A stretch of DNA of 64,000 nt from Tubulanus polymorphus (GCF_964204645.1 NC_134031.1:7416501-7480500), one strand, 5' to 3'. Positions 52,201 through 63,833 are shown, numbered from the stretch's first letter. Program-made: numbers and translations. Notes: a model not told the origin generated them from the letters alone.

Positions 52201-55200
52201 GGCCGATTATTCAAAATTCATTTATTCTGACGTATATCCAGTCAGCTAGTTATGTCCGTTTTTACAGGTACGCAAGTATCTCAGAAATAGCAATTTTGAT
52301 AAAATAATTGTGGTTTAATAGCTTAACCATAATAAAGATCGCAGAATGGTTTCATTTCTAATTTCCATATAAATTGGTACCTAAACGTATTTTGTATCCA
52401 CAAACAATTGAAAATATACATGTTTATATATATGCATATGTAACTTGATGAACTATAACTTAATGAATGATTTCAATCTTTTCATTCATTTTAGCATTTG
52501 TTGGATGGGAATGTAAAAATAAGTACCAGATAAAGAACGCAATGGGACAGCAGGTCTATTTCGCGGCGGAAGGTATTTTCAGACCAGTGGTTTTATAAAT
52601 TTTCATTTACGTTCAATAGTGAAAACAAAGATAATTTAAGCAAACCTAGTCCGTTCAATATCCATAAATCAGGAGGAACAAATGAATTTCTTATATTAGT
52701 ACGTATGCAGTTCTTTGATGGTTTTACACAGAGTGATAGTGTTTCATGTTGCATTTCTATTTCATCAGAATCCGATGCCTTTCAAAGACAATGTTGCGGT
52801 CCTCAGAGAGGCTTCACAATGCACATAACTGACAATATGAATCAGGTATGATATATAAAGCCTGTAGTTGCAGCTGCGTTCTTGTGTGGGCATTCAATTT
52901 ACGCTTTTAGTGTTCATTTATAGACGTGAGAAACAGGGAATAGCTGCTGTGCATTGAGAAAATCATTTTATTGCCCTGAATTTTCATGAAAGCGTTGAAG
53001 ATGATGAGGGACATTGAAAAATTAGGAAGTCGGGAAATTAAGACGGGTGGCTGCTTAATTAATTGACGGAAGAAGTTCTTTGAACTATGTGCACACGCCC
53101 TTGCTTAAAAAACTATGTTCTTTCAGAATGTGTTGGTGTCTGTTTCTACAGCGGAGTTGGAACTGCAGCGGCAAAAGCTGCGGCAATAATTTACTGAATG
53201 ACTTTTTTTTCTTTGAATTCCATGTTTTTGAAGGCATTGAAGTATATTCGCTGCAGCAATATCAGAACCGATCAAAAATCGGCAATTGGCCGCGGCAATC
53301 AAAATTGCTTCCAACATGCCTGTTCTATTTGTATCGATTCGGTCTTTGATTGCTTCGGAAATTACTACGATTCGCAATGAAAATGGCGATGAAAGTGGGT
53401 TCAAAGTGGCTGTGAATTCGGATCAGCAACCCTGTAATGAACAATGACTTGATACAGCACGATTTAGCCAGAAGAAACAAATCCACAATTGAATATTTCA
53501 ATGGTGTCGCCAAATTCTATTGTATCAATGACCAGCACGTGTGACAATCCACGCACTTTCGCCAAATGGAGTCACTAAATTGTCTCTGTGGATGATTTAG
53601 CACTTTTCTAAGTCAAATTACGAAATCATTTAGACTTAAATTAGGGTAAACAACCATTGAGCCACTGCACAAATGTGTGCCTGGCTGGTAGGAAGAAGCA
53701 CAAATTCATCAAATATCAAACTAGTTTCTTTCATTTATTTTCAGGAAGTGATACGAATAGAAAGGCCATTTAAATGCTGCGCTGGTGTAAACTGTTGTGC
53801 AGGTGCTGAATGTTGTGCAATGGAAATCACTATTGAGTCGCCACCCGGCACTGTTGTTGGATTTGTTCAACAGGAGTAAGTTTTCAGCGATTCTATAAAC
53901 GAAATGAAAGAAAAGCGTTAAGCCTCATAAAAACCCAGTTTTGCTGCAAATTACGGCTCAATGTAAAACACTTCAGGTGACTTTGTGATCTATGTGCTGG
54001 AATGCCTATTATGGCAGCATCAATACTTACAAAAGGGTATCATAGATCATGTGGGTCAGATCATGAGTTCTATTGTTAGATCCAGTTCTCAAGCAACTGC
54101 ATTTCGCTGTTTAATAACAACTCATCAGTGATGCTGGTATCAATCTGTAGTCGTATCAAAAATGATTTCTGCAATTAGATATTAGTATATAAGTACATGT
54201 ATATGAGTTAAGACATTTTCCAGGCTCTTAAGATTCGTAGGTCTTCAGTTAGTAGATAGGCTATTGAACTAAGATGTCTTAGAACGGTCTTGAATCTAAG
54301 CCATGACTGTGCACCTGGACCTACAGCTGTAGGGTGAACTCTTGAGTTAAAATTTGTTCATTTTCAATTAGTTAACTCTGAGTAAAATCTTAACATTGAA
54401 CTGTGGAACTGGGCCCTGGCTATTGATTGAAATTTAAGCTGAAATCTTCAAAACTTAGGAGCTAATTAGAACCCCTCAGTACATCCTCTTAGATCTGCCT
54501 TCGAATGCAAACATTAGCCGAAATATGATGTATCTGTTTTGTATATTCATTAGATGTAGTTGTCTAGAACCTCGCTATAGCGTCATGAATGCCAGTCATG
54601 ATCGGGTGCTCGAGATCGTCGGGCCCGTCTGTGTGTGCCAGGGACCATGCTGTGGTGACGTTGAATTCGCAGTAAGTTTTTCTCCGCTTCTGATAATGAC
54701 GTATGTCAGCTTAAGTGAACAACCAGACCCTTACATTTTTACGAAAAAAAACATGTCCAGCTAACAACATCAATCAAATCAATCAGGTTTATGAGAAATC
54801 CCGATTTCATATCACGTTGACATTAGTTGTCATAGGGGGCCATGATAAAGGGTACGTAAAAGACGTCTTGACGAAATTTCAAAATTCCGACCCACAGAAT
54901 GTCCAAATAGTACTAAGCCCCCTCTATTTCTCCTCTTATTCGAAGTAGAAGAAATTGGCCATGTGACACTAAATGATTTGTTCTAGCTTACAGAAATTAA
55001 GCATGAAGATGAAGGATGTCCACATCCAAACAACCCCCTCCCCTTATCCACAAGTTTGAACTCACTGACTAAACCAAAATCTCAGGGAGATTTTTTCAAC
55101 ATTATTTTGCATTTGAATTTGACAAACTTAATCGGTTTTCAGCATCAATAATTGCTGGTGTCGCCATGTTCAGGGGCGGATTTAGGTTGTGCTTTCAGGG

Positions 55201-58200
55201 GTCTGGACCCCTGCTTTGCCACTGAGGTTGGCCTTTTCCTCAAGATAAAGATATATAACTAAAACCTGCAAATTTGATATCCATCCCCTTGGAATTTGCA
55301 TCTTTTAGGATGCATCCTTTCAAAAGTATCTTAAGACCAAGAGTGGAATCCCATTAGTGGCTTTTAAGATGGCGGCTCTATATGAGGAATGCCTTTTCTT
55401 TTGCATCCCAGCCTTCAAAATTTCGTTGATCAACCCCTGATACTGTACCAATTGCTGAAAAAAGCGTTTCATGCCAATGGAAAACTTGTGGGTCAGGAGA
55501 GGTATAAGAAACTACATGTATATATTTCTAATATCCTGTAAACATTTATTGTTTTTTTGTGCTGATATATCAGCAAGTTGTATTAAAATTTAAGAGGTGA
55601 GATACTTAATTCATGAAAGTGGTTTCTTTAAACTATGTAGTAATTTGTAACAGAGTTTTCACTTTTCCAGGTTAATTCAAGTGATGGCTCAACTCAAGTT
55701 GGTAAAATCTCTAAGCAATGGACAGGATTGGTTAAAGAATACTTTACCGATGCTGATAACTTTGGTGTGCAATGTAAGTGTGGAGTGGTAACTTTGATAT
55801 CATTATCGATTCTATCCCTGTGGCAAACAAGGATAGTGATTGAGAGTAGTGGCTGAAGTGATATCAGCCTTTGGTTACTGGCTTCATTGAGGTCACTGGC
55901 CTTCAGTTGGAAGTTGATTGAAATTTTATTTAAAAAAACAAACTGTTATACACCCCATCGGGACTGTCCCTTGTTTTGCCTACTTTTTTGGTCCAAGTTT
56001 TTACAGAATATTCCATGAGCGCTCAAAATATTTTGTTCACGAGTGTTTTATCTATTGTGAAAGTCTTCCCTAGAATTTAAAGTGTATATTTTGTTGTACA
56101 TTTTAGTCCCAATGGATCTGGACGTTAAAATGAAAGCGGTGATGTTGGGCGCTGTGTTTCTGATTGTAAGTATCGCTGTACTTCCTTGTAATTTGGTATG
56201 GAAAATTTGAGAATGATATTTTTTCTTGCGAAATGTAGTAGACCTCCTACAAGGCTTCATCATTGATAGCTATCAAATAATTCTTAAGTGTGGAAACTTT
56301 TGCAGGATTTTATGTTTTTTGAACAACAAGGACAAAATTCCCATTCCCATGCGGCTACAGGCTTACTTGCCCATTCTCTATGGAATGCTTGATAATTCAT
56401 ATTCAGAATTGGTAACAAGATGATATTCCGGAATTTACAGTTCATAACGTTTTCAGTTATCTAAGGGATAATTCATTCATTACATACCTTGATATCTTAG
56501 GAGTTCTTTGTTCCCCTCCTGTGGGCAGTTTAGTTCTATTGGTACTTCCCGACACACATATGTACCGTAGGTACATCCAATTTCTGTTTTTAATCGCTGA
56601 CTTTTTCTTGTGAAAACCAGTCGTAAGAACCTGAATATTGCTGCTCCCTAGAGGATAGGAATCATTCATTTATTACGTACGCATAAAATTTGAATTTTTC
56701 AACCCCCTTCCCCTCATGTATGCAAAAGCGGCCATTTTTTCGTATACATTAAGCATTACAATACGCAATTGCACTTACCCCTCCTCCCTCCCCTAATGCG
56801 TACGTAATAAATGAATGACCCCCATATCGAAACAAATTTCTTAGATTTCATGTAAACACTTGCATACATGCAATTTCCTCCCTATTATACTATGTTACAA
56901 ATGAATGATCCCTTATTTTTTTTTCGCTTTTAAGTTTTCATTGGAACGGTTTTGACACACTTGAATGATTACCTTTGATTTATTGTGTTTAGAATTCTTT
57001 GAAAATTTATTCATTAGCCCACTTGGGAATTTAGTCCAATCGGGCTACTGTGTTCACTTTTCCTCTTGGGAAGGTTTGAAGACACTTCAATGGATTATCT
57101 TGATATTTTGTTTATACATGTATGTGTATCTTAACATCGGCTGCCCGCTTGTTATGTATAAATGTGTTAATCTTTTTTCTTTAGGATTTCATGTTTTTTG
57201 AAGATAATCAGCAAAACAATCATTATTAGTAAGAAATTCAGTTCATAAATTGTACGATAACAGATTTAACAACTATGGTTAACAAAGCAATAACCGTATA
57301 CACACATATACAATTACCCTATATAATGAAGTTACTAACAAGATTTACCTGGTGCACACAGTTATCGCCGAAAGACAACCACCGTAATTGATAACCTTAT
57401 CAAGTTCATTTGTAACAAGGCTATGTATACAGCCTGCCAGCTTAGGTGGCTATGTTCGTTGAACGTTACTCTTCGATTGAAAGTAATCTACAAGCGTCTA
57501 AGTTAACTAGTCCATTGTTGACACACCTGGGGTCAGTTATTCTAAAGTCGGTTGGAGTTAACCAATGGATAGTTGAGAGCAAACAAACAATCAAAGCTAC
57601 ATTGTTATCATGGTATTTACCTGATGGTTACTGAACCAACTTTTGAGCAACTGGCCCCTGGGACCTTATTCACTAACGTCACACAAGTTTGCGTGGATGA
57701 TTTGTGTTGGGAGACCATTTGCGATGAAAATCAGTCTGCGTTGCGTGGTATTCACTAAAGTCCTTGTAAAAGTGATTCGCAATTTTTCACGCAGTGGGAA
57801 CCAGTCTAACCAATGTAGATCGTGAAACATCACTGCAAATTGATATTTGCAGTGATATTTTCATCTTTTTACCGAAACGATAGCTGGATTCTTGTGGTGA
57901 CCTCATTGAAAATAATTTGTATTTGTTTTGATTTATCATCAAAGAAACAATTATCATATTTACATTAACATAACATTTCAAATATTCATTATCCATGATG
58001 GGGAATGGACGTACCTTTTTAGCCCACTTGGGACTTTAGTCCCAGCGGGCTATTGCGTTCACTTTTTGTCCGTCGTCCGTTCGTCCGTTCTTCCATCCGT
58101 AGAGGGAATCCAGTTATTTTGGGAAGTTTTGAAGACGCTTCAAGGTAATGTCTTGATATTTGAGTTACACATGTATCTACCCTAGACACATCTTCAGCCC

Positions 58201-60167
58201 AAAAACTGGCCCTATCAGAATCAAGATGGCCGACTGGCAGCCATTGTTGTTCGCCAAAATCAGCACTTTTTACACATTTTTGAACTTATTGAGGGAAATT
58301 TTGAAGACGCTTTGATCAATTTCCTTGATCTTTCCGATATATGTGAACCCCCCCAGGGCCCATCAGCATAACAAAAATTGGGTCGATCGGACTTAAGATG
58401 GCCGTCCTATGACCTTTTTAGTGCCCAAAAATGATAATTTTGGCCCGAATTCTGAGTCCTGTAGCTTCCTACTGGTTTACCATTTCTCATTGCAATTTTG
58501 ATGGGCATTCTTTGGAAAGGGATGTTTTATACCTGAGACTATTTTATACCTGAGAGTTATTTTTCATCAGCCAATTATGACGCAATTGGCGGCCATCTTG
58601 GTGTCACCAGTACTCATTCGTAAGTGGGAAAAAGTTTTTCCACATTATATTGATACCTAAGCGTATTTTGTTACCACAATCATTTAGAAAGTTGTAGCTC
58701 ATAACGTGTTCTATGATTGTAGTGAGTTTCAAGGTCATTGGATTTTGTATATGGCCACCAGGGGGTGTTGAATAATGCAATATCTTAGCATTTCTATATT
58801 ATATTCGTACCTATGCATATTTTGTAACCACAATCAATTGGAAAGTTGTAGCTCATGACATCATCTACTATTGTTGCGAGTTTTAAGGACATTGGTTATT
58901 CTATATGGTCACCAGGGGGCGTTGAATAGTAGAATAACTTAATATTTCCTTATTATATTGGTACCTAGGCATATTTTGTTACCATGATCAATTGCAAAGT
59001 TGTAGTTCATGACATGTTCTATGAATGTGATAAGTTTCGAGGTCATTGGGTTTTGAATATGGTCACCAGGGGGCGTTAAATAGTAGAATAACTTAGTTTT
59101 TCCATATTAAATTGGTAACGAGGCATATTTTGTTATCACAATCAATTACAAAATCGTAGCTGCTGACATGTTCTATGATTGTGGTGAGTTTCAAGGTTTC
59201 GCATTGGTTTTTGTATATGGTCACCAGGGGGCGTTGAATATTGAAATTGTTAGATTGTTGAGCATTTGGAACCACTTCCCAAGTGGGCATGGTGTCCCTG
59301 GACCCCTAGTTTAACTTATGATTGATTTTATGATTTTGATATCGACAATACTTTGATATTTAATTCCTTCTTAAAAGTCTTTTTTTCTTGATCAAATAAT
59401 TCTGTAAAAGTGATATAATGATGGAGCCCGCCCACCATAAGGCAAACACAATGGTCAATGCGTTGGGTCTTAACTAACAATGAATCCAAATTGGGCCCCA
59501 GAATATGTTAGTAGGGTACTGGTCTAAAAACTGTACCTTGAAATCAATTATTTACATAATTTTGCTTTAAAAAGCCACAAAAGTATTATTTGGGTGGAAA
59601 ATGAGAATTTAGGGGTGCCCCTTAGTTCATGCAGATTTGCGAGAAAGATTGATGAATTTGCGAGGAAAATATTTGCGTGAATTTTAGTGAATATGGAGAT
59701 TTTCACAAATTTGGAATTATGGGAGGATTTTCGACGAAGATTGCGTGCGTGCCAATAGTGAATAAGGTCCCTGGTAGTGAGAATTCACATTGGTATTTTT
59801 TGATACAATGGTAACGATAACTTTTATGTCACTGGCTCCTGTACTGTTAACCAACTGTTCTGTGTAGCAATGAAGATTGTAAGGTCCATGGTAACTACTT
59901 TTGCCGACTATGTTTTTTAAAGTGATTATGGTACTTTTCACCACGTGAATTTTTCATTAATCTGACCTTACAAACCTTAATCTGACCTTACAAAAGCTGC
60001 GGCAATAATTTACGTACTTAATGACATTTTTTTTCTTTGAATACCATGTTTTTGACGAAATCTAAGTAAACACACTTATGACGGAACCTTGCGATAAATG
60101 TTGTATTTTCTATTTTCAGGATTTTATGTTTTTTGAGCAAAATCAACAAAATCAGAATAATTATTAG
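46236..60167 (+). CDS. PLSCR: Phospholipid scramblase (8 shared exons plus alternative last exons)
   Basis: Type II membrane protein of the scramblase family, linked to Ca2+-dependent lipid movement. Exons: 46236-46491, 47129-47248, 52495-52572, 52769-52845, 53745-53875, 54554-54671, 55671-55773, 56107-56165, then one of 56306-56392, 57185-57229 or 60120-60167. The shared part is 314 codons; with the last exon it totals 329 aa. Exon 1 is a proline-rich tail of YGQPPPG repeats. [20 protein letters not shown] opens the core. CC-rich segments at 188-201 are candidate palmitoylation sites, as in PLSCR1. CCGDVEF ends exon 6. DADNFG (287-292) is the EF-hand-like Ca2+ loop, and the C-terminal helix spans about 299-318. 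The intron after exon 2 uses a GC donor (GGCAAGT); the junction restores LLE-AFVGWE. An acceptor at 46228-46229 suggests an unseen 5' UTR exon. Confidence 0.94.
46681..46725. repeat. Perfect 17-bp inverted repeat (hairpin)
   Basis: ATCTTTATTCTTAGTTC is exactly inverted after an 11-base loop. It lies in PLSCR intron 1, inside a larger repeat. Parts of that repeat (TCTTAAGATTCG, GCTTAGATT) recur inverted near 54230-54290. Confidence 0.75.
49382..49977 (+). mobile_element. LINE 3' end with (TTGAA)n tail
   Basis: The plus strand encodes [20 protein letters not shown], then [17 protein letters not shown], the C-terminal Cys/His segment of a Jockey/RTE-style LINE ORF2. The copy ends AATAAAGAATTAATTGAATT with repeated TTGAA units, a LINE 3' terminus. 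The 5' end is truncated. It lies in PLSCR intron 2, sense to the gene. Confidence 0.8.
50033..50340 (+). mobile_element. MITE of the GCCGCGATCACA family, full copy
   Basis: Terminal inverted repeat GCCGCGATCACA / TGTGATCGCGGC, flanked by TA on both sides (50031-50032, 50341-50342). The interior is rich in TTGGCC/GGCCAA. The TA duplication suggests a Tc1/mariner-type mobiliser. Related copies at 18418-18502 and 19079-19344. Confidence 0.87.
50345..50535 (-). mobile_element. tRNA-derived SINE
   Basis: The minus strand has an A box (GTGGCGGAATGGTTAAGGC) and a B box (GTGTTCGAACC), then GTAGTGCCCTTAGACAAGGC and ends near CCCCAGGGGGTAGATG. The tail resembles V-SINE-type 3' conserved segments. It abuts the MITE end at 50342. 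Confidence 0.75.
53151..53310 (+). repeat. Dispersed repeat G, longest copy
   Basis: GCAGCGGCAAAAGCTGCGGC, then AATAATTTACTGAATGACTT, CTTTGAATTCCATGTTTTT and GGCAATCAAAATTGCTTCC. It is in PLSCR intron 4. Four copies are seen in the window. No ORF or clear terminal repeats. Confidence 0.72.
55172..55450. repeat. Possible MITE remnant
   Basis: CAGGGGCGGATTTAGG at about 55172 resembles the CAGGGGCGGATCCAG end at 38608. A CAACCCCTG near 55430 might be the other end. The pairing is weak. Confidence 0.3.
55729..56007 (+). repeat. Source copy of 279-bp segmental duplication
   Basis: It covers the last 45 bases of PLSCR exon 7, its splice donor, and 234 bases of intron 7. An identical copy is at 60976-61254. 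Confidence 0.95.
56306..56392 (+). CDS. PLSCR: PLSCR alternative last exon a
   Basis: After TTTTGCAG it encodes [20 protein letters not shown] and eight more residues, then TGA. It follows exon 8 (phase 0) by 140 bases. It gives the longest tail (28 aa) and a 342-aa protein. DFMFFE completes the membrane helix exactly as in exons b and c. Use would give mutually exclusive C-termini. Confidence 0.85.
   Translation, partial: DFMFFEQQGQNSHSHAATGLLAHSLWNA
56660..56821. mobile_element. MITE H, uninterrupted copy
   Basis: ATCATTCATTTATTACGTAC at the left is inverted on the right (GTACGTAATAAATGAATGAC). The interior has TTCAACCCCC and GGGGAGGG-type blocks. It lies between PLSCR last exons a and b. 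The host copy at 41484-42254 carries an insertion at the site matching AATGCTTAATGTAT here (minus strand). Confidence 0.82.
57014..57145 (+). mobile_element. 5' fragment of the 1.25-kb element, copy A5
   Basis: It begins TTAGCCCACTTGGGAATTTA and retains GAAGACACTTCAATGG and TTATCTTGATATTTTG, then stops about 40 bases before PLSCR last exon b. Confidence 0.7.
57185..57229 (+). CDS. PLSCR: PLSCR alternative last exon b
   Basis: After CTTTAG it encodes [14 protein letters not shown] then TAG, giving a 328-aa protein if joined to exon 8. The nucleotide sequence closely resembles exon c, which points to an exon duplication. Confidence 0.85.
   Translation, partial: DFMFFEDNQQNNHY
57526..57662. 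mobile_element. MITE-like repeat, CTGGGGTCAGTT/CTGGCCCCTGG ends
   Basis: CCTGGGGTCAGTTATTC and GAGCAACTGGCCCCTGG form an imperfect inverted pair. Inner blocks AAAGTCGGTT/AACCAACTTTT extend it. Related to 8902-9108 and to the degenerate match near 18945-19040. Confidence 0.58.
58019..59311 (+). mobile_element. 1.25-kb dispersed element, copy A4
   Basis: Full-length: TTAGCCCACTTGGGACTTTA to GGACCCCTAGTT, with the hairpin head, the (CCGT)n stretch and about five tandem units. It separates PLSCR last exons b and c. It shows a small local duplication (TTTTATACCTGAGA) near 58526-58556 and an extra TTTCG insertion near 59197. Confidence 0.88.
59991..60070 (+). repeat. Dispersed repeat G, partial copy
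   Basis: AAAAGCTGCGGCAATAATTT, then TTTCTTTGAATACCATGTTTTT in outline. It lies about 50 bases upstream of PLSCR last exon c. Confidence 0.65.
60120..60167 (+). CDS. PLSCR: PLSCR alternative last exon c
   Basis: After TATTTTCAG it encodes [15 protein letters not shown] then TAG, giving a 329-aa protein. The polypyrimidine tract and acceptor are good. The exon is nearly 4 kb from exon 8, so exons a and b would have to be skipped. Confidence 0.87.
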   Translation, partial: DFMFFEQNQQNQNNY

Positions 60168-60975
60168 AAAGATGGCAGATGGGTAAAGAGGAGGAATACA
60201 TATAAAACGCCTGTCTCAACACTGTTTATACAGCACAAGATCATTCACTGACACTGACGCTATTTTCAGATTATTAGTTGCTTAAAGTTAGCTTGAAGTA
60301 GACTCTGCTTGCCTCGGATTGTGCGCAATGAGTAAAGTCTCTCTGAGTTAGTCAAGTTCTGTGGCATTTGCAGCAGTGATTGGCCATTTTCACATGAATT
60401 GGAGGAGGCAAGCTGAGTGTACTGTAGTCTACAAGACTACAGTACACTTTGGACTCCCTGGCAAGTGGAATGCACTGCAGTCTAGGCCAGTACTTGCATC
60501 ATTCAAATACTATCATCTGTTTTTGCCCAGATTACTATTTGTCAAATGGATCGTCAAAACAGTGAGATCCTATCTTGTACAAACTTGGGTTTTCATTATC
60601 ATTACTCAACAAAGGTACCCATAAATCAAGTACCAATCTACTAAGATTTAGTTCTTAGGTGATGGTTGAACCTGGGAGCAATCATTCTATCAGAGTGATC
60701 ACTCCAAGGATGGACCTAGACCGCAGGGTCCTACTTATAGGGTAAAATAGGCTATAGGACAATGACAAGTTGCAAAATGGATAAAATACACCAACCTGAT
60801 GCATGCATATTCCAGTAATTGTATTTGAGCATAGATACGCACTTCAAATGGGCACAGTCAAGGTCTGTTATACCACAACCCATAAGGTAAATCTCATGTG
60901 TGAAATTTGGTGCAGTATTTTCATTGAATTTGAGTCACATTCAGTCTAGAGAAATGTTGGGGGATAAGTGAGCGC

Positions 60976-61254
60976 TGGTTAAAGAATACTTTACCGATGC
61001 TGATAACTTTGGTGTGCAATGTAAGTGTGGAGTGGTAACTTTGATATCATTATCGATTCTATCCCTGTGGCAAACAAGGATAGTGATTGAGAGTAGTGGC
61101 TGAAGTGATATCAGCCTTTGGTTACTGGCTTCATTGAGGTCACTGGCCTTCAGTTGGAAGTTGATTGAAATTTTATTTAAAAAAACAAACTGTTATACAC
61201 CCCATCGGGACTGTCCCTTGTTTTGCCTACTTTTTTGGTCCAAGTTTTTACAGA
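60976..61254 (+). repeat. Perfect copy of the PLSCR exon 7-intron 7 junction
   Basis: Base for base identical to 55729-56007. The copy sits within a direct repeat of 16 bases, GATAAGTGAGCGCTGG (60963-60978 and 61253-61268), like a target duplication. It carries a splice donor but no acceptor, so it cannot act as an internal exon. Confidence 0.95.
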
Positions 61255-62532
61255 TAAGTGAGCGCTGGTGTTTGATTACATTTGCTGCAGCAAAAGCTTT
61301 TCTGATTTTTAGGACTGTTTCAAAATTTTGTGGAATAGTCTACTTAACCCCTAAAGAAGGCTCCACACTTATTTGTACACATAGGAATATAAAGTAATAC
61401 GTCACTTCTTTTTCTAGTGTTCACTCTACAATAGATATATTTTTACATCATTGTACATGTCAAAACTTATGTTTTATGAAAATTTCACAGGGTAGTAATG
61501 ACCAAAACAGTAGATAATGAATGGCAGGTTATACAGTTGCGTCAGGAATCATTTTCTACATGACTGCCATTTTCTCTTATTTTGTGAATGGGATGAATGC
61601 TGATAATTTATGATGCTTTTCGTTCATATGAAAATGAAACGATAACGGCATATTCCACAGCGAACCAAGCTTTTGTGTGAAACAAATAGCGATAGTGAAA
61701 GATTGGCGATCTTGCACGTGAGGTCATAGTTAGTTTGCCAACCAGTGCTGGAGACTTGCCAATAGATATGGCATGATCGCGTCGAAAAAGCACATGGCTG
61801 CAAGAACTCTTAAGACTGATGAAAGATTTTGATTTGTTTTCTTCGACAGTCCTGACCTGCATATTGGGCTGTTGGGTCATTCAACCTGGTACTGGTTTAT
61901 CTGCTTCAAGACATACGAATGTATAACACGTATATGTATATATCCTTTATTTTTAAAGTTTAATGTAATTAAAATCATATGTATGATATAGTTTTTAACT
62001 TTAATTTGCAATTGGTGTTGACCCCATGGCGCCCGACTGAAATTGACTGCCTTACTTTACAGTGGAAGGCCAGTATAATGCCAGTGTTGTGACTAAGTAA
62101 ACATGGTTTTATTAGAAAAGTATTTTCATCGAATTTGACAGATTTTTCATACTTGTTCTAATAGGAAGTATAAGTAAGCAACTGAATCAGTGGCATCAAA
62201 GAAACATAGCGTTGATACTGATTTCAAAAGTAATTTTTTGGAAATCTTATTTTCCATGATGCTCTAAGCCGATTGCGCTTTAGGTCTTGTAATGTAAATG
62301 AATACAACATTTTATGAACAGTTTATAAATGTAGTTATATTCCGAGGTGATTGTGATCCTATTGCTAAGCTCTATCTTAAATAATTTGGTTGATCACTTT
62401 TTGAAATGTTCATTGTTTTTAGAAGTTACTTGAATTTCGTGAATTTATTTTCTTGAAAGATTATTCGTCCACAGTACTGACTGACTCCTCTACTCATTTC
62501 CATTATAATCAAATAAATCTTAGTACTTAATA

Positions 62533-62701
62533 CAGTAAGTGAAACCTCGTTATAACGAACTTGGATACAACGATTCATCAGATATAACAAATAATGAATT
62601 TTTCCCGAAGTAAGAAAATTAAATTAATTTCATTACTGGATATAACAAACTATCGGTTATAACGTACATATTTCATGATCCTGAGTAACAAGGTTCCACT
62701 G
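62533..62701. mobile_element. Pogo/Tigger-type MITE
   Basis: Left end CAGTAAGTGAAACCTCGTTA, right end TAACAAGGTTCCACTG. Both are flanked by TA. The ends resemble the CAGTGGAACCTCGTTA-type termini of pogo-group elements. 169 bp, no transposase. Confidence 0.85.
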
Positions 62702-63569
62702 TAGCTCTTTCAAAGCATTTTATCGCTCCCTGATCCAATGCATTGATATTTCGGTCCCAAGTTTAACAAGAAAAGAGGAAGTCTATACAGTACGGTATCA
62801 CAAATTACAGATATCATTTGTTATATTATATTATATTATATTATATATATATTATTTATATATTTTCTTTCTTTTTATTTCGTTAGATATTGTTCATTCA
62901 TTTATCATATAGAAGTAAATGCAACATTTGATTTATTTGGCTTAGGTAAAAATATCTTGAAGTGAATTGAGTTTTTTGAAACGAAAATACAGTATTAAAT
63001 GAATACCCGGTACCTGCAATACATATATATCATATTATGGTAAAGGGCTTATGCCATGATGAAGATTTTAGACGCGGAATTAAATATTTTTTTAGAGATT
63101 ATAAGAGCTTTTATACAAAACAAGAATGACTGAAATTATTGGTGAATTTGATTCGCTGCAAGTATGAATCAATTTCGAGGTAATCAGTTTGTTACAGTAA
63201 TGCTGGTCTCGAATGCCCCCTATGCACATGAAGTTACTGAGGGATTTGAAATTTCGAGAACATTTTAAATGTTTATGTAATCACTGTGCATAAAATGCTC
63301 ATTTTGCATATATGATTAATTGATTACACCAGAAGAAATTAAAGAAATCCCTCTACTTAATGTACACTATGTTTTCTAATCGGTATCAACAAGCATCATT
63401 TTGCATTTCTTTGAGCACTAAATGACACAAAATTCTGTATCCCATTACTAGGCCTGTATGATTTTAATATTCATGTATTCGTTGTTTTAAAATAAATCAA
63501 TGCAAATATTGGAAATCACGTTGTTTCTTTATAAATCGTAAAAGAACAGTGTGCGTGCAATGGATACAC

Positions 63570-63643
63570 AATGGAACCTCGTTATACAGTGTACAACGTG
63601 CTTCATCCGACCAGAAAATCTATAAGTTATAACGAGGTTACCT
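63570..63643. mobile_element. Short pogo-type MITE remnant
   Basis: AATGGAACCTCGTTATA at the left and TATAACGAGGTTACCT at the right, about 75 bp. An internally deleted relative of 62533-62701. Confidence 0.7.
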
Positions 63644-63833
63644 GGTATTAACTTTCCATTTTGTGCTGAGGTACCTCCAGTAATCTAGAACTGACCTAGA
63701 ACACCTGCTACAATGAAATGGGATAATGTGACTCGACCCTAGCTGATTACTACCCTCTGTTCGTAGGCTGAGACATGTCTTGGTTTTGACCATGGACTCT
63801 TAAGACGTTTTAGAATCCATGTTTTTGGTTTAC

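Larger units (their letters stand above)
60168..63833. other. Region downstream of PLSCR
   Basis: It probably includes the 3' UTR of the longest PLSCR transcript; an AATAAA lies at 62512-62517. It contains the 279-bp exon-intron copy, an AT-rich run near 62820-62870 and two pogo-like MITEs. No gene is recognised. The frames at 60361-60624, 61134-61397 and 61608-61880 look non-coding. Confidence 0.5.

Noticed and set aside
53080-53404. Frames on both strands near PLSCR exon 5
   Set aside because: They fall within dispersed repeat G and are not in phase with any scramblase exon.
57658-59770. A MITE with GGGACCTTATTCACTA ends (57659 and, inverted, about 59750) split by element A4
   Set aside because: The inverted pair is real, but interior similarity is too weak to claim a single interrupted element.
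60361-61397. Plus frames downstream of PLSCR
   Set aside because: One overlaps the copied intron 7 sequence. Neither has a family match or an acceptor joining the gene.
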